DNA of 30,086 bases from a virus: positions 1 through 30,086 of the IMG/VR virus record IMGVR_UViG_3300030116_006028; one strand, 5' to 3'. Of this stretch, positions 14,887 to 21,610 are shown piece after piece. Made by a program: the position numbers and the translations under genes. Each line of letters begins with the position of its first letter. Position 1 is the stretch's first letter. The notes under the pieces are model-generated. The model saw only the letters and a program-made list of their open reading frames with translations, was not told the origin of the DNA and made no database searches.

Positions 14887-16065
14887 ATGCCATTACCAAA
14901 AACTGTCCGTATAAAAACGGATGCAATCCGTAGGATCGATAACCCTACAAACAGGAACATCTACGAATTAGTAGGTCCCTTGTACGCTCAATCTGTTGCA
15001 AAGACAGATATTCCATTGGATCCAAATCCAAGAGCGCAAAACTCAGACGCAGCAGCATATGAAGGTATGCGTAACAATCTAACAGCTGATAACGATATAT
15101 TCGAATATGCAGCTAATGGTATGTTGATGTTTGCTTCTGAGGGCTTTTACGACAATGACAATAAGGAGCTTGTCCTGAAGTTCAACGGTAGTAAAGGTGA
15201 CGGACTTGCTAATGGTGGACATATATATCAAGCTATACAAAAAGCTGACAAAGAAGGTATGATACCTGGAAACAAAAAAGTGTTTTCTCGAATCATTGTT
15301 GGGCTTGATCCTGAATCTAAAGTAAAAGTAGTTGAGGGTGCTAGTACATCTATAGCAGTATCTAGATATTCAATACTTAATTTAACTGGTCAATTTGATT
15401 GGATTAAAGAATCTTTAGTCAACACACCTTATGAGGGTAATGTTCAATACTTTCAAAATGATACTGGTTGTGTAAATGTTTTAGACATATTAAGTATGAT
15501 TTATGCTGTTATGCCTAACAAAGATGATGATGAAGCTATCGATAGATACTGGCCTAGAGAGTCTTACTCAAATAAAGTCAATATTATCAAACACTTTGAT
15601 AATAAAGTATCTAGTGATTCAAATGTTAGCAAACAAGACTTTCTTAGATATGCAAATAGCATTGTAGATATTCTTAAATTTAGAGACTATGTACAATCTA
15701 CAGCATTTGAGATCGCTACTGGTATATTTGAAGGCAAAGTATCGCTTAAGAAATATTCAAAACTGTTTCAAGTAAACAGAGGTACTAATCATTTATTTGC
15801 TACTAATGAGCCTACACATAAGCTTGTTAATGGCTTGATTATGCCAATTATTGCTGGATCTAGAGCAATTAGTAATGCTACAGACGGTAAATTTAAGCTA
15901 AAACACTCTAAATTAGCTTGGGATCATAAAGCAGAAACTATATTGGGTAATTTCTGGTCTATTGCTAAGGGTGATGAAACATTAATTAGGGGCGTTGTAT
16001 ACAATCCTATGTTGTGGCACTCAACTTATGATCAATTTAAAGATTATTCTTTAAGAAACTTATAG
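14887..16065 (+). CDS. AIPR-like (abortive-infection phage-resistance family) protein
   Basis: 392 aa. AGGAGGT ends 6 bases before the ATG at 14887; a GTG at 14881 is an alternative start but lies too close to the ribosome site. The segment FEYAANGMLMFASEG (~71-85) and, about 25 residues later, DGLANGGHIYQAI (~105-118) match the core of AIPR-family proteins, where a nearly invariant N-GI...GGxTY block occurs. The rest is alpha-rich and unassigned. AIPR proteins are best known from bacterial anti-phage systems; here the gene is in a phage-like region, so it may act in inter-phage competition or be a borrowed domain. It converges on a minus-strand acidic gene. Confidence 0.65.
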   Translation: MPLPKTVRIKTDAIRRIDNPTNRNIYELVGPLYAQSVAKTDIPLDPNPRAQNSDAAAYEGMRNNLTADNDIFEYAANGMLMFASEGFYDNDNKELVLKFNGSKGDGLANGGHIYQAIQKADKEGMIPGNKKVFSRIIVGLDPESKVKVVEGASTSIAVSRYSILNLTGQFDWIKESLVNTPYEGNVQYFQNDTGCVNVLDILSMIYAVMPNKDDDEAIDRYWPRESYSNKVNIIKHFDNKVSSDSNVSKQDFLRYANSIVDILKFRDYVQSTAFEIATGIFEGKVSLKKYSKLFQVNRGTNHLFATNEPTHKLVNGLIMPIIAGSRAISNATDGKFKLKHSKLAWDHKAETILGNFWSIAKGDETLIRGVVYNPMLWHSTYDQFKDYSLRNL

Positions 16066-16337
16066 AGTAAGGATTTTAGGGGGCTGAAAGGTCCCCTATA
16101 TTCCTCAAATTCAGTATCCCAGTCATCAACATTCTCGTCAACCAGTATGTCTGCGGCAGGAACTTCATTATTCCCGCTTCCATCGATCTCTTGATCATCC
16201 TCGAATAAGATCTCCTCTACTTCTGGATCTCTTTCTTCATCTAGATCTATCTCTGGCTCTATACCTGGATCCTTTTGCTGATCAGCTCCGTCTATCTGTT
16301 GCTTTGATACTATGTATCCATAACTTTCTATATCCAT
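16044..16337 (-). CDS. Small acidic protein, likely leaderless
   Basis: 97 aa from the ATG at 16337. A perfect minus-strand TATAAT (16345-16350) ends 7 bases before this ATG, as expected for a leaderless message. The frame stays open further upstream but without any start signal. The product is very acidic (EPEIDLDEERDPEVEEIL, DDQEIDGSG, DENVDDWDTEFEEY) with a basic C-terminal tail (LKSLLYKFLKE). Such acidic proteins may mimic DNA or act as inhibitors; that is speculation. Its end overlaps the AIPR-like gene by 22 bases. Confidence 0.5.
   Translation of the reverse strand: MDIESYGYIVSKQQIDGADQQKDPGIEPEIDLDEERDPEVEEILFEDDQEIDGSGNNEVPAADILVDENVDDWDTEFEEYRGPFSPLKSLLYKFLKE
16077..16098. terminator. 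Hairpin at the convergent junction
   Basis: TAGGGG (16077-16082) pairs with CCCCTA (16093-16098) around a 10-base loop just after the AIPR-like stop. Neither side has a strong T-run, so it is a weak bidirectional terminator at best. Confidence 0.4.
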
Positions 16338-16356
16338 AACCAAGATTATAACTAAC

Positions 16357-16416
16357 GATTGGGATCTTTGGTGCATATCACTGGTTATATACAAAATCCA
16401 TTATTAAGGCGTGGGG
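16357..16416 (+). repeat. Diverged direct repeat, copy A
   Basis: Aligns with 16616-16673: both open GATTGG, share GCATATC and a perfect 14-base AAAATCCATTATTA (16393-16406 here), and end in a GC-rich stretch. The copies are 257 bases apart at the perfect block. Confidence 0.6.
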
Positions 16417-16426
16417 AACTATACAT

Positions 16427-16442
16427 TTGAACAAATGTTCGA
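16427..16442. promoter_or_regulatory. LexA-like (SOS) operator
   Basis: TTGAACAAATGTTCGA matches the mycobacterial/actinobacterial SOS box TCGAAC-N4-GTTCGA at 11 of 12 fixed positions. A TATACA (16420-16425) directly precedes it and would be blocked if LexA bound. Confidence 0.5.
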
Positions 16443-16615
16443 TAAACACCTCTCAAAGACGCCCTAGGGGGGTGTAAGGGGCTAGTAAAGGGACTTTTGG
16501 CAGTCCTTACCGTAAAAAGGGGCTAGACCTGAGGTAAAGGAGGCGAAACCCCCAGATCTAGCCGATTTTGGTCGCAAGATACCCCTATTGTAATAGGGGA
16601 GATCAACAGATCAGG

Positions 16616-16673
16616 GATTGGATTCCTTTGCATATCTGCCGTTACAATCAAAATCCATTATTAGCTCGCGAGG
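16616..16673 (+). repeat. Diverged direct repeat, copy B
   Basis: Second copy of the 16357-16416 repeat, with AAAATCCATTATTA at 16650-16663, followed by the 8-bp palindrome CTCGCGAG. The two copies flank the G-rich hairpin block. Confidence 0.6.
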
Positions 16674-16840
16674 ACCTATTTTATTTTATATACTCTATTT
16701 TTAGCGATTTTTTTTGGTACCCCCCCACTATGCACAAGCACATTGAGATTGTGAAAAATTATTCACAAAGTAGCTACATTGTGCAATTAAATATATTACA
16801 AATAATTTCTTATTTTTTGTGCATATATGCTGTAAAGTTG

Positions 16841-16849
16841 TGATACAAT
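16841..16849 (+). promoter_or_regulatory. Extended -10 promoter for the 16889 operon
   Basis: TGATACAAT is an extended -10 element (TG-N-TACAAT). The -35 region is poor. A 10-bp perfect palindrome GCATATATGC (16821-16830) lies just upstream and may be an operator. Confidence 0.5.
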
Positions 16850-16888
16850 TATTTTATGTATTAACCAATTATGAAAGGTAGGTAAAAA

Positions 16889-17275
16889 TTGGGTAACACA
16901 GTAAAAAAGAAAAAAGCTAAATTAATGGTGGAAATGAATTTAAACAATTCAACTTCATTTATTGATTATGGGGCTAAAGAAGTCTTAACCGATTTCTCAA
17001 GCACCAACATTGATACATTAGCAATGAGTAGAAATGCCGACGATTACACGCTATGCGATATTTTCGTATTGTACAAGGGGCGAATTAATTTGAACAAAGG
17101 TTCAGAATATTTCCATTTCGTTGGTGGTACTTTCTACAAGTTCAACAATGTGGATATAACAGTATGGAAAAAAATTAGACAACAAGCACGAACAGGAAAT
17201 TCTGTTGGGCGAGTTGTAAGAAAAGAACTTACTGATATTCACAATGACTATGAAGTTATGGTATTCAATGACTAG
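16889..17275 (+). CDS. Hypothetical protein, possibly KTSC-like
   Basis: 128 aa from a TTG start with AAGGTAGGT at good distance. The C-terminal half (FVGGTFYKFNNVDITVWKK, then ARTGNSVGRVVRKEL, HNDY) resembles the KTSC domain layout (F-x-NVPxxVWxxL, G-S-V-G, Y), a small domain found beside phage and tRNA/ribosome genes. The resemblance is weak. It opens a coupled four-gene operon (16889-17889). Confidence 0.5.
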   Translation: MGNTVKKKKAKLMVEMNLNNSTSFIDYGAKEVLTDFSSTNIDTLAMSRNADDYTLCDIFVLYKGRINLNKGSEYFHFVGGTFYKFNNVDITVWKKIRQQARTGNSVGRVVRKELTDIHNDYEVMVFND

Positions 17276-17516
17276 AGATAAGAGAGAACGATTTATCCAC
17301 CTTGCAGAACGCAGGGTGGATAAGACAGTAAACCAAATGAAGCTAATTGGAAATTTAGGTAACCATAATTTGTATGCCTCTACGCCAGAGGAAAGAGAAC
17401 AAATTAAAAATTACCTAACTGAAAAATTAGAATTTCATTTAAAAAGATTGGAAGCAGGTAACAAAGAATTTACAGGCTTCATTTTTTCAGAGGATCAGGA
17501 AAGCGAGGAAAAGTGA
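17268..17516 (+). CDS. Small phage protein with R-x-K-x-GNL-N motif
   Basis: 82 aa from the ATG overlapping the previous stop (ATGACTAG). It has LAERRVDKTVNQMKLIGNLG, then YASTPEEREQIKNYL and a charged helix, a pattern of helical phage proteins I have seen annotated only as hypothetical. It probably binds a partner through its long charged helix. No catalytic residues. Confidence 0.55.
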   Translation: MTRDKRERFIHLAERRVDKTVNQMKLIGNLGNHNLYASTPEEREQIKNYLTEKLEFHLKRLEAGNKEFTGFIFSEDQESEEK

Positions 17517-17722
17517 TTACGGAAAAAGATATCAGAAATTTACTAGTTGATTTCTCAGAGGATATCGTTTTAAAGATGAACGATACACTCAATGGAATTG
17601 AAATTTCTGAAAGTGATAAAAATAAAATTATGTGGGCTTTGAATTTTAATTTGCTCAAGGCAGGTTCAGAAAGTTTACATAAATTTAAAGTGGAAATGGA
17701 TTTCAAGGGGGTGGAAATATAA
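17513..17722 (+). CDS. Hypothetical protein (69 aa)
   Basis: GTG start in a GTGA overlap with the previous gene, with GAGG upstream. Mixed alpha-type sequence (DFSEDIVLKMNDTLNGIEI, WALNFNLLKAGSESLHKFK). No motif recognised. It joins the next gene by a TAATG junction. Confidence 0.55.
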   Translation: MITEKDIRNLLVDFSEDIVLKMNDTLNGIEISESDKNKIMWALNFNLLKAGSESLHKFKVEMDFKGVEI

Positions 17723-17889
17723 TGGATTGTTCGCAGGGCTTTTTGTACGGAACTAAAATTTATAACATTTTAGATTTTACAGGTAATGACTGCTTTAACA
17801 CTTTAGATATAATCTTATGGTGGTGTTGGGGTGTTATCGCAGTTGTTTTTTATAAGACTGTAATTAAACCAGCACTTAGAAAAATTAAT
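17722..17889 (+). CDS. Small membrane protein (55 aa)
   Basis: TAATG junction with the previous gene and GGGGGTGG upstream. A membrane helix at ~28-45 (LDIILWWCWGVIAVVFY), preceded by a polar N-terminus with two Cys and followed by a basic end (KPALRKN). Last gene before the terminator at 17911. Function unknown. Confidence 0.6.
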
Positions 17890-17910
17890 TAATTAATTTA
17901 GCTAACATTA

Positions 17911-17944
17911 AATCCCACTTCTTACGAGGTGGGATTTTTTGTTT
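17911..17944 (+). terminator. Intrinsic terminator
   Basis: AAATCCCACTT / AGGTGGGATT stem with a TTTTTTG tail, closing the 16889-17889 operon. Repeat copy R1 begins 16 bases later. Confidence 0.85.
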
Positions 17945-17959
17945 TGTGTTGTTTTTTGT

Positions 17960-17990
17960 GTTTATTCTGTGAAATTTTCAATCCCATTTT
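17960..17990 (+). repeat. 31-bp bipartite repeat, copy R1
   Basis: Fits the family ATTA-N6-ATTTTCAATCYCRTTTT, with ATTC in the first block and ATTTTCAATCCCATTTT (17974-17990) in the second. It lies between a terminator and a non-coding stretch. The 12 copies in this window share gap-free spacing. Confidence 0.8.
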
Positions 17991-18071
17991 GACCAGGGAA
18001 CGCTAAGATCCATATTTGCTAATTCCAGGACTCAAAATGCAGCGATTGAGATCCATCTCAGCTAAAAAAAA

Positions 18072-18108
18072 GACTCCCCAGGAATTTAGGGAGTCCTTTA
18101 GTTTTTTT
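18072..18108. terminator. Bidirectional terminator
   Basis: GACTCCC (18072-18078) / GGGAGTC (18089-18095) with a T-rich run on the plus side and an eight-T run on the minus side. It can end the minus-strand operon 18174-18561 and also any plus transcript from the R1 side. Confidence 0.8.
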
Positions 18109-18109
18109 A

Positions 18110-18140
18110 TTGCATTAAGTGAGATTTTCAATCTCGTTTT
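18110..18140 (+). repeat. 31-bp bipartite repeat, copy R2
   Basis: ATTA-N6-ATTTTCAATCTCGTTTT, core at 18124-18140. Directly after the terminator and ahead of the stop codon of the minus-strand gene at 18174, so it lies in that gene's 3' UTR. Confidence 0.85.
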
Positions 18141-18173
18141 TTGTTTAACCTCTCTAATATTGCTTTTATCAAA

Positions 18174-18425
18174 TCAAACATTATTCAACATAATATCTGT
18201 TCGGTACTTGTTATGTAGCTCAGTTAATGGCTGGCAAGCATTAAAAAAAGTTGATCGATTAAAGTTTTCGTTTACTAATTCGAATTCATCAGCAAAGTTC
18301 AACATTAAATTTAACAACTCAAAAAGCGCATAACTTTTTTGGTTATCCTCAGCGCTAGAATATTCTATTGCATTTGCTCTATTTGAAATAGTCTTAGCTA
18401 CTAACTCAAAATGTTTTTTAGTCAT
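18174..18425 (-). CDS. Small phage protein, NxNFxR motif
   Basis: 83 aa with AGGTAGGG ahead of the ATG. It starts MTKKHFELVAKTI, and near the C-terminus has ELVNENFNRSTFFNAC, the (N)PxFDRxRFxxAC-type signature of a widespread small phage family of unknown function. Its start overlaps the upstream TTG-started gene (ATGACTAA). Confidence 0.65.
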   Translation of the reverse strand: MTKKHFELVAKTISNRANAIEYSSAEDNQKSYALFELLNLMLNFADEFELVNENFNRSTFFNACQPLTELHNKYRTDIMLNNV

Positions 18426-18561
18426 TATCCCTACCTTTTTCTAATAAATAATTCAACCAATCTTTTTTAACTTCTTTTTGAATATCTAATATATCTTTAT
18501 CACTTCCACGATAAGATAATATTTCTAATTGGTCTCTAATACTTAATTCAACCTTATTCAA
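18418..18561 (-). CDS. Small helical protein (47 aa)
   Basis: Minus-strand frame from a TTG at 18561 with AAAGGAG at good distance: LNKVELSIRDQLEILSYRG..., then DIQKEVKKDWLNYLLEKG. Overlaps the next gene's ATG by 8 bases. A matching promoter lies at 18598-18626. No family recognised. Confidence 0.6.
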   Translation of the reverse strand: MNKVELSIRDQLEILSYRGSDKDILDIQKEVKKDWLNYLLEKGRDND

Positions 18562-18597
18562 AATTACTCCTTTCATAGTTTGTTAATTACTAATTTA

Positions 18598-18626
18598 ATT
18601 ATATAAAGTAGATCTCAATAAATCAA
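18598..18626 (-). promoter_or_regulatory. Minus-strand sigma-70-like promoter
   Basis: TTGATT (18621-18626), 17-base spacer, perfect TATAAT (18598-18603), with the TTG start of the small operon 37 bases further on. Confidence 0.7.
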
Positions 18627-18681
18627 TTCATATGATCTGGAAAATTACACTTTTAAAAAACTCTTGTTCTATATATAAGGC

Positions 18682-18822
18682 ATGACAGACATAAATGAAT
18701 ATAGAAACAAAAAAAACAAAAATAAGAAAATGAAAGATATGACCGAAAAAGAATTAATAGATTGGCAATTTCAATTCTTAAATAATTATGAAAAAGATGA
18801 GGCAGAATGGGAGCAGGAATAA
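18682..18822 (+). CDS. Small charged protein (46 aa), possibly leaderless
   Basis: Frame MTDINEYRNKKNKNKKMKD then ELIDWQFQFLNNYEKDEAEWEQE. A TATATA (18670-18675) ends 6 bases before the ATG, suggesting a leaderless start; only a weak AAGG is present as ribosome site. Basic N-terminal half and acidic C-terminal half. No terminator before R3. Confidence 0.5.
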   Translation: MTDINEYRNKKNKNKKMKDMTEKELIDWQFQFLNNYEKDEAEWEQE

Positions 18823-18835
18823 TGTAAATATTTTA

Positions 18836-18866
18836 TTGCATTATTGCTCATTTTCAATCTCGTTTT
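18836..18866 (+). repeat. 31-bp bipartite repeat, copy R3
   Basis: TTGC-ATTA-N6-ATTTTCAATCTCGTTTT with core 18850-18866. It ends 26 bases before the -35 of the 18948 promoter. Confidence 0.85.
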
Positions 18867-18892
18867 ATCTACTGATCTTTAAGCGCTAAGTG

Positions 18893-18920
18893 TTGCACAC
18901 TTGCTGTAAGTTGGTATACT
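18893..18920 (+). promoter_or_regulatory. Promoter for the 18948 operon
   Basis: TTGCAC (18893-18898), 16-base spacer, TATACT (18915-18920). The leader (AGAAGTATATGCAAAGGAG) is shared with the promoters at 20426, 21749 and 24388. A 15-bp inverted repeat AAGTGT-TGC-ACACTT (18888-18902) covers the -35. Confidence 0.8.
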
Positions 18921-18947
18921 TATAGAAGTATATGCAAAGGAGTAATT

Positions 18948-19373
18948 ATGTATGAATACGAAAAGGTAGGTAGAATTTTCGTTGATAGTGGCCAAATTGC
19001 TGTTGGTGACCCTTGTTACACATTGGGACACCCAGAGGATATCGGTGACGGTAATTTAAAACTTGTCAGAAATGATGATGGCGTAGGCTGGAAGTCTGAC
19101 GAGAACGGAAACACTATCATAGAACCTGACAAAACTATTGGTAAGTTAAATGCTTACTCAAGGTTTTGTGAAGTTACACTTAACGGAAGTAAACCATACG
19201 GAATTGTTGATGGCGGTATAGCTTTTAACACTTCTACTACTCATGGTGACGGAAGTTACCAAGTAACAATTGTCAAAGATAGGTTCGGAACTCAGGTAGG
19301 TATGTATATTTGCCTGGACGGTTCAGACCCTGACATTGAAGTTACAGACAGAGAGTATGATGGTGAATACTAA
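18948..19373 (+). CDS. DUF4241-like protein
   Basis: 141 aa. VDSGQIAVGDPCYTLG (~12-27) and, near the end, THGDGSYQVTIVKDRFGTQVGM match small phage proteins of the DUF4241-like type (GQIxIGDPCY, GDGxYxV), a beta-rich family of unknown function. The first gene of a four-gene cassette driven by the promoter at 18893. AAAGGAG precedes the ATG. Confidence 0.6.
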   Translation: MYEYEKVGRIFVDSGQIAVGDPCYTLGHPEDIGDGNLKLVRNDDGVGWKSDENGNTIIEPDKTIGKLNAYSRFCEVTLNGSKPYGIVDGGIAFNTSTTHGDGSYQVTIVKDRFGTQVGMYICLDGSDPDIEVTDREYDGEY

Positions 19374-19752
19374 AAATCAAGGGCGCAGGTTGTACTTGCG
19401 CTCTTGTGATTATTGCAACAAAGGTATTTCCGTAGGCTATGTATGGGGTGGCTCAAATTACGGTTGTGATGACTGTTACATAACACATATTATTGAGTGG
19501 ACAATATCTTTAATGGATAATCAGTTCTTTTTAGAGGCTGATGATAAAGAGAACTTTATTTATGAAGTAAGCGACCAGCTTTATTATGGCTGGACTGAGG
19601 AAGATGATGACGGTGACCTTTACTATGATTACAAAGGAAACAGAGTTTATGATCTAAATCCGCTAGATGAAATCGTTTATGGCCAGGAAGTTTACGATCT
19701 TAAAACGCTAAACTATAATTGGGTAGAACAAATTAAAGGAGTAACTATATGA
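19357..19752 (+). CDS. Hypothetical protein with zinc-finger-like N-terminus
   Basis: 131 aa. The frame is open from 19336, but I place the start at the ATG 19357, where GAGAG lies upstream; a GTG at 19363 is also possible. SCDYCNKGISVGYVWGG then GCDDCY gives CxxC...CxxC, a probable zinc ribbon. The rest is rich in Asp, Glu and Tyr (EEDDDGDLYYDYKGN). It overlaps its neighbours. No function known. Confidence 0.55.
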   Translation: MMVNTKNQGRRLYLRSCDYCNKGISVGYVWGGSNYGCDDCYITHIIEWTISLMDNQFFLEADDKENFIYEVSDQLYYGWTEEDDDGDLYYDYKGNRVYDLNPLDEIVYGQEVYDLKTLNYNWVEQIKGVTI

Positions 19753-19946
19753 GTGAGTATAAGTACACTAAAGAACAAGTAATCGAAAATGTTAAAGACG
19801 GTTATGAGTTCATCTTGCAGGCTGAACGCTTTATGTGGGACAGCCCCTGGCGAGAAAATAAAGAAGTAGAAAAATATATTGATGACGCTTTAGAGTGGGC
19901 AGAAAGTTCACTTGAGATGTTGCAGTATAAATTAGAGGAGGAATAA
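19749..19946 (+). CDS. Hypothetical small acidic protein (65 aa)
   Basis: ATGA overlap with the previous gene; TAAAGGAG upstream. Helical and charged (YTKEQVIENVKDGYEFIL, EKYIDDALEWAESSLEML). Last codons EEE. Joined to the next gene by a TAATG junction. No family known. Confidence 0.6.
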   Translation: MSEYKYTKEQVIENVKDGYEFILQAERFMWDSPWRENKEVEKYIDDALEWAESSLEMLQYKLEEE

Positions 19947-20152
19947 TGAGTGAAATTCAGGATCAAGACACGCTAAAAACTAAAAAGTATTTTATTGCTG
20001 TTAAACAAATGCAATATTTTGAAATAGATATTGATGAAAAAGACTTACCATTAACAGAGGATACTTTTTGGGAAAAGTATTACAATTTACATGACTGTGA
20101 CCTTGATAGCACTATCCAGGAAATGGAACAACAAGAAGTAATAGAAATTTAA
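19946..20152 (+). CDS. Hypothetical small acidic protein (68 aa)
   Basis: TAATG junction and GAGGAGG upstream. YFIAVKQMQYFEIDIDEKD, then DCDLDSTIQEMEQQ. Ferredoxin-like beta-alpha topology is possible. It ends the cassette; a terminator starts 27 bases later. Confidence 0.6.
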   Translation: MSEIQDQDTLKTKKYFIAVKQMQYFEIDIDEKDLPLTEDTFWEKYYNLHDCDLDSTIQEMEQQEVIEI

Positions 20153-20178
20153 CTATACCCCTTGTATAGTACGGCAGA

Positions 20179-20214
20179 AGCCCCAGCACCGCCTTGCTGG
20201 GGTTTTCTGTTTTA
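20179..20214 (+). terminator. Intrinsic terminator
   Basis: CCCCAGC (20181-20187) / GCTGGGG (20196-20202) with TTTTCTGTTTT tail. Confidence 0.85.
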
Positions 20215-20260
20215 AAATTAGATCTTGAATTTTGATTTTTTGATAGTCAGATCTTTTTTG

Positions 20261-20291
20261 TTGCATTATGTGGCATTTTCAATCTCGTTTT
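20261..20291 (+). repeat. 31-bp bipartite repeat, copy R4
   Basis: TTGC-ATTA-N6-ATTTTCAATCTCGTTTT, core 20275-20291. First of two copies in this gap. Confidence 0.85.
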
Positions 20292-20355
20292 TGCTCCTGG
20301 TATCGTAAAAAAATTGATTAGGATATGGATTTTTGGTTTTGCAATTATGCTTTGT

Positions 20356-20386
20356 ATTTATTATGTCTTATTTTCAATCCCATTTT
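20356..20386 (+). repeat. 31-bp bipartite repeat, copy R5
   Basis: ATTT-ATTA-N6-ATTTTCAATCCCATTTT, core 20370-20386; ends 39 bases before the -35 of the next promoter. Confidence 0.85.
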
Positions 20387-20425
20387 TGCCAAAATCAAAA
20401 GTTTAGATCTAGATCAGATAGTGAG

Positions 20426-20453
20426 TTGCATATCACTGTTGTGCGATTATAAT
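20426..20453 (+). promoter_or_regulatory. Promoter with 17-bp inverted repeat
   Basis: TTGCAT (20426-20431), 16-base spacer, perfect TATAAT (20448-20453). The -35/spacer holds GCATATCACTGTTGTGC (20428-20444), an imperfect 17-bp palindrome also found at 21751 and 23547. The leader ends AAAGGAG. Confidence 0.85.
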
Positions 20454-20480
20454 AAGAGAAGTACAAAACAAAGGAGTATG

Positions 20481-20717
20481 ATGGATATTCAAGATATTCA
20501 AATGCAATTAAGTGAAACTATCAATGCCTCTATTGAGATTTTAGAGGATATGGGTAAAACTCGTTTGTATGACGAGTATGACTTCCCAAAAGATGATAGA
20601 CGAGTTGAGGAACTCATTGATTTCATCGCACAATCAGATAGTTGGAGTAGTAACGCAGACTTTGAGGTTGGATACCTTAAAGGATTAGAAACTGCACTAA
20701 GGATAGTGATGAGATGA
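20481..20717 (+). CDS. Hypothetical acidic protein (78 aa)
   Basis: Start placed at ATG 20481; an ATG at 20478 is possible but too close to AAAGGAG. The frame is open much further upstream, but that part is the repeat/promoter gap. Helical (QDIQMQLSETINASIEIL), then EELIDFIAQSDSWSS and FEVGYLKGLETALRIV. Coupled by ATGA to the next gene. No family known. Confidence 0.6.
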   Translation: MDIQDIQMQLSETINASIEILEDMGKTRLYDEYDFPKDDRRVEELIDFIAQSDSWSSNADFEVGYLKGLETALRIVMR

Positions 20718-20983
20718 AAGTAGAAAAGAAACTAATAGAAACTGTTGTTGTAAATTTGGAAGTAGCAATAGAGGAAAAACTAGATTGCCCAAATTGTCGT
20801 GGATACACAAATGTAAAATTTATGTACCCAAGAGATTATGGAAAACAATTTCTTTGCCAACAATGTGAAGATTTTTATGTGTTCTTTTGCATGCCAGAGG
20901 ACATTGAAAGTTTGTATGGTGATGAAATGAAAAAAATAGGTATCAGGTTAAGTGACGATGGTTATTCGGTGGTGAAAATATGA
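20714..20983 (+). CDS. Zinc-ribbon protein (89 aa)
   Basis: DCPNCRGYTN then FLCQQCEDFY, so CxxC...CxxC, a zinc ribbon at ~24-55. A further Cys follows in FFCMPEDIE. The ends are charged. ATGA overlaps on both sides keep it in a coupled cassette. Possibly a nucleic-acid or RNA-polymerase-binding protein; no direct evidence. Confidence 0.6.
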   Translation: MKVEKKLIETVVVNLEVAIEEKLDCPNCRGYTNVKFMYPRDYGKQFLCQQCEDFYVFFCMPEDIESLYGDEMKKIGIRLSDDGYSVVKI

Positions 20984-21219
20984 AGTTATTTATGATTACC
21001 CATACTTACAAAGATTACTATTTTGTTCGTGCCGACAATAGTGATGAGGCATTAGAACTATGGGAAAATGGTTATGAAAAAGATGGTACAGAAATAGAAA
21101 TAAAAAATAGCGAGGGTTTAGATACTGAAGTTATAGACAGTGAAGATCTAAGCCCCACTATACAATTTCTACAAATGCCTGGTAAGTATTTAAAAAATAT
21201 AGAAATGGAGCAAGAGTGA
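20980..21219 (+). CDS. Hypothetical protein (79 aa)
   Basis: Start in ATGA overlap. FMITHTYKDYYFVRADNSDEALELWENG is typical of small phage proteins with a YYFVxAxNxDEAxxxW pattern. Acidic C-terminus. Two bases before the next gene. No function known. Confidence 0.55.
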   Translation: MKLFMITHTYKDYYFVRADNSDEALELWENGYEKDGTEIEIKNSEGLDTEVIDSEDLSPTIQFLQMPGKYLKNIEMEQE

Positions 21220-21220
21220 T

Positions 21221-21586
21221 ATGAGTTGGCACAATGGTATCTGTATAACTAATAAGTATCACAGTGACTTTGTGGAAGCAAGACAACTTCCCTGCAACCT
21301 TAAGGACTGGTTTGAAAATCAGTTTGAATATAGTGGTTGGTATGATGGTTGCGAAATACTTATCTCAGATTCAGATCAGGACAAGATATGGAATTGGCAC
21401 TCCATGACTACACAGGGCAGGTTCAGTAAATGGTTGGACAATAATGATGAAGCAAACAATTATGAAATTGTTATTGGTCCAGATGGTAAGCAAATAAGCG
21501 ATAAAGAAATACAAAATTATTTTATCGACTATGACGAGGGGGATAATATCCAACACATAGCATTTGTATTTAGCTTACACGCATAA
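21221..21586 (+). CDS. Hypothetical protein (121 aa)
   Basis: Starts MSWHNGICITNKYHSD; Trp-rich middle (WYDGCEILISDSDQDKIW); ends IAFVFSLHA. Last gene of the cassette; the terminator with a UUCG loop starts 24 bases later. No family recognised. Confidence 0.6.
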   Translation: MSWHNGICITNKYHSDFVEARQLPCNLKDWFENQFEYSGWYDGCEILISDSDQDKIWNWHSMTTQGRFSKWLDNNDEANNYEIVIGPDGKQISDKEIQNYFIDYDEGDNIQHIAFVFSLHA

Positions 21587-21610
21587 CCTATCCATACATA
21601 GCTCGCAAGA

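Larger units (their letters stand above)
16395..16888. other. Structured non-coding region with LexA-like box
   Basis: About 490 bases without a credible gene; a 91-codon frame at 16568 lacks start signals and protein-like composition. It holds, in order: the end of a diverged direct repeat; a near-palindrome TTGAACAAATGTTCGA (16427-16442), one mismatch from the actinobacterial LexA consensus TCGAAC-N4-GTTCGA; a G-rich tract; hairpins at ~16491-16511, 16521-16563 (GGCTAGA / TCTAGCC) and 16582-16599 (CCCCTATT / AATAGGGG); the second repeat copy; CTCGCGAG with T-runs; and the promoter for 16889. It could be a regulatory RNA, replication origin or attachment site. Confidence 0.5.

Noticed and set aside
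16521-16563. tRNA-like acceptor stem
   Set aside because: GGCTAGA/TCTAGCC is 7 bp, but the enclosed length of 43 bases has no room for the T and anticodon arms, and no T-loop sequence is seen.
16568-16843. 91-codon ORF
   Set aside because: No ribosome site; lies in the hairpin and promoter region, with Tyr/Cys/Leu-rich unlikely composition.
18016-18333. 105-codon plus-strand ORF
   Set aside because: It covers the terminator, R2 and the reverse complement of a well-supported minus-strand gene.
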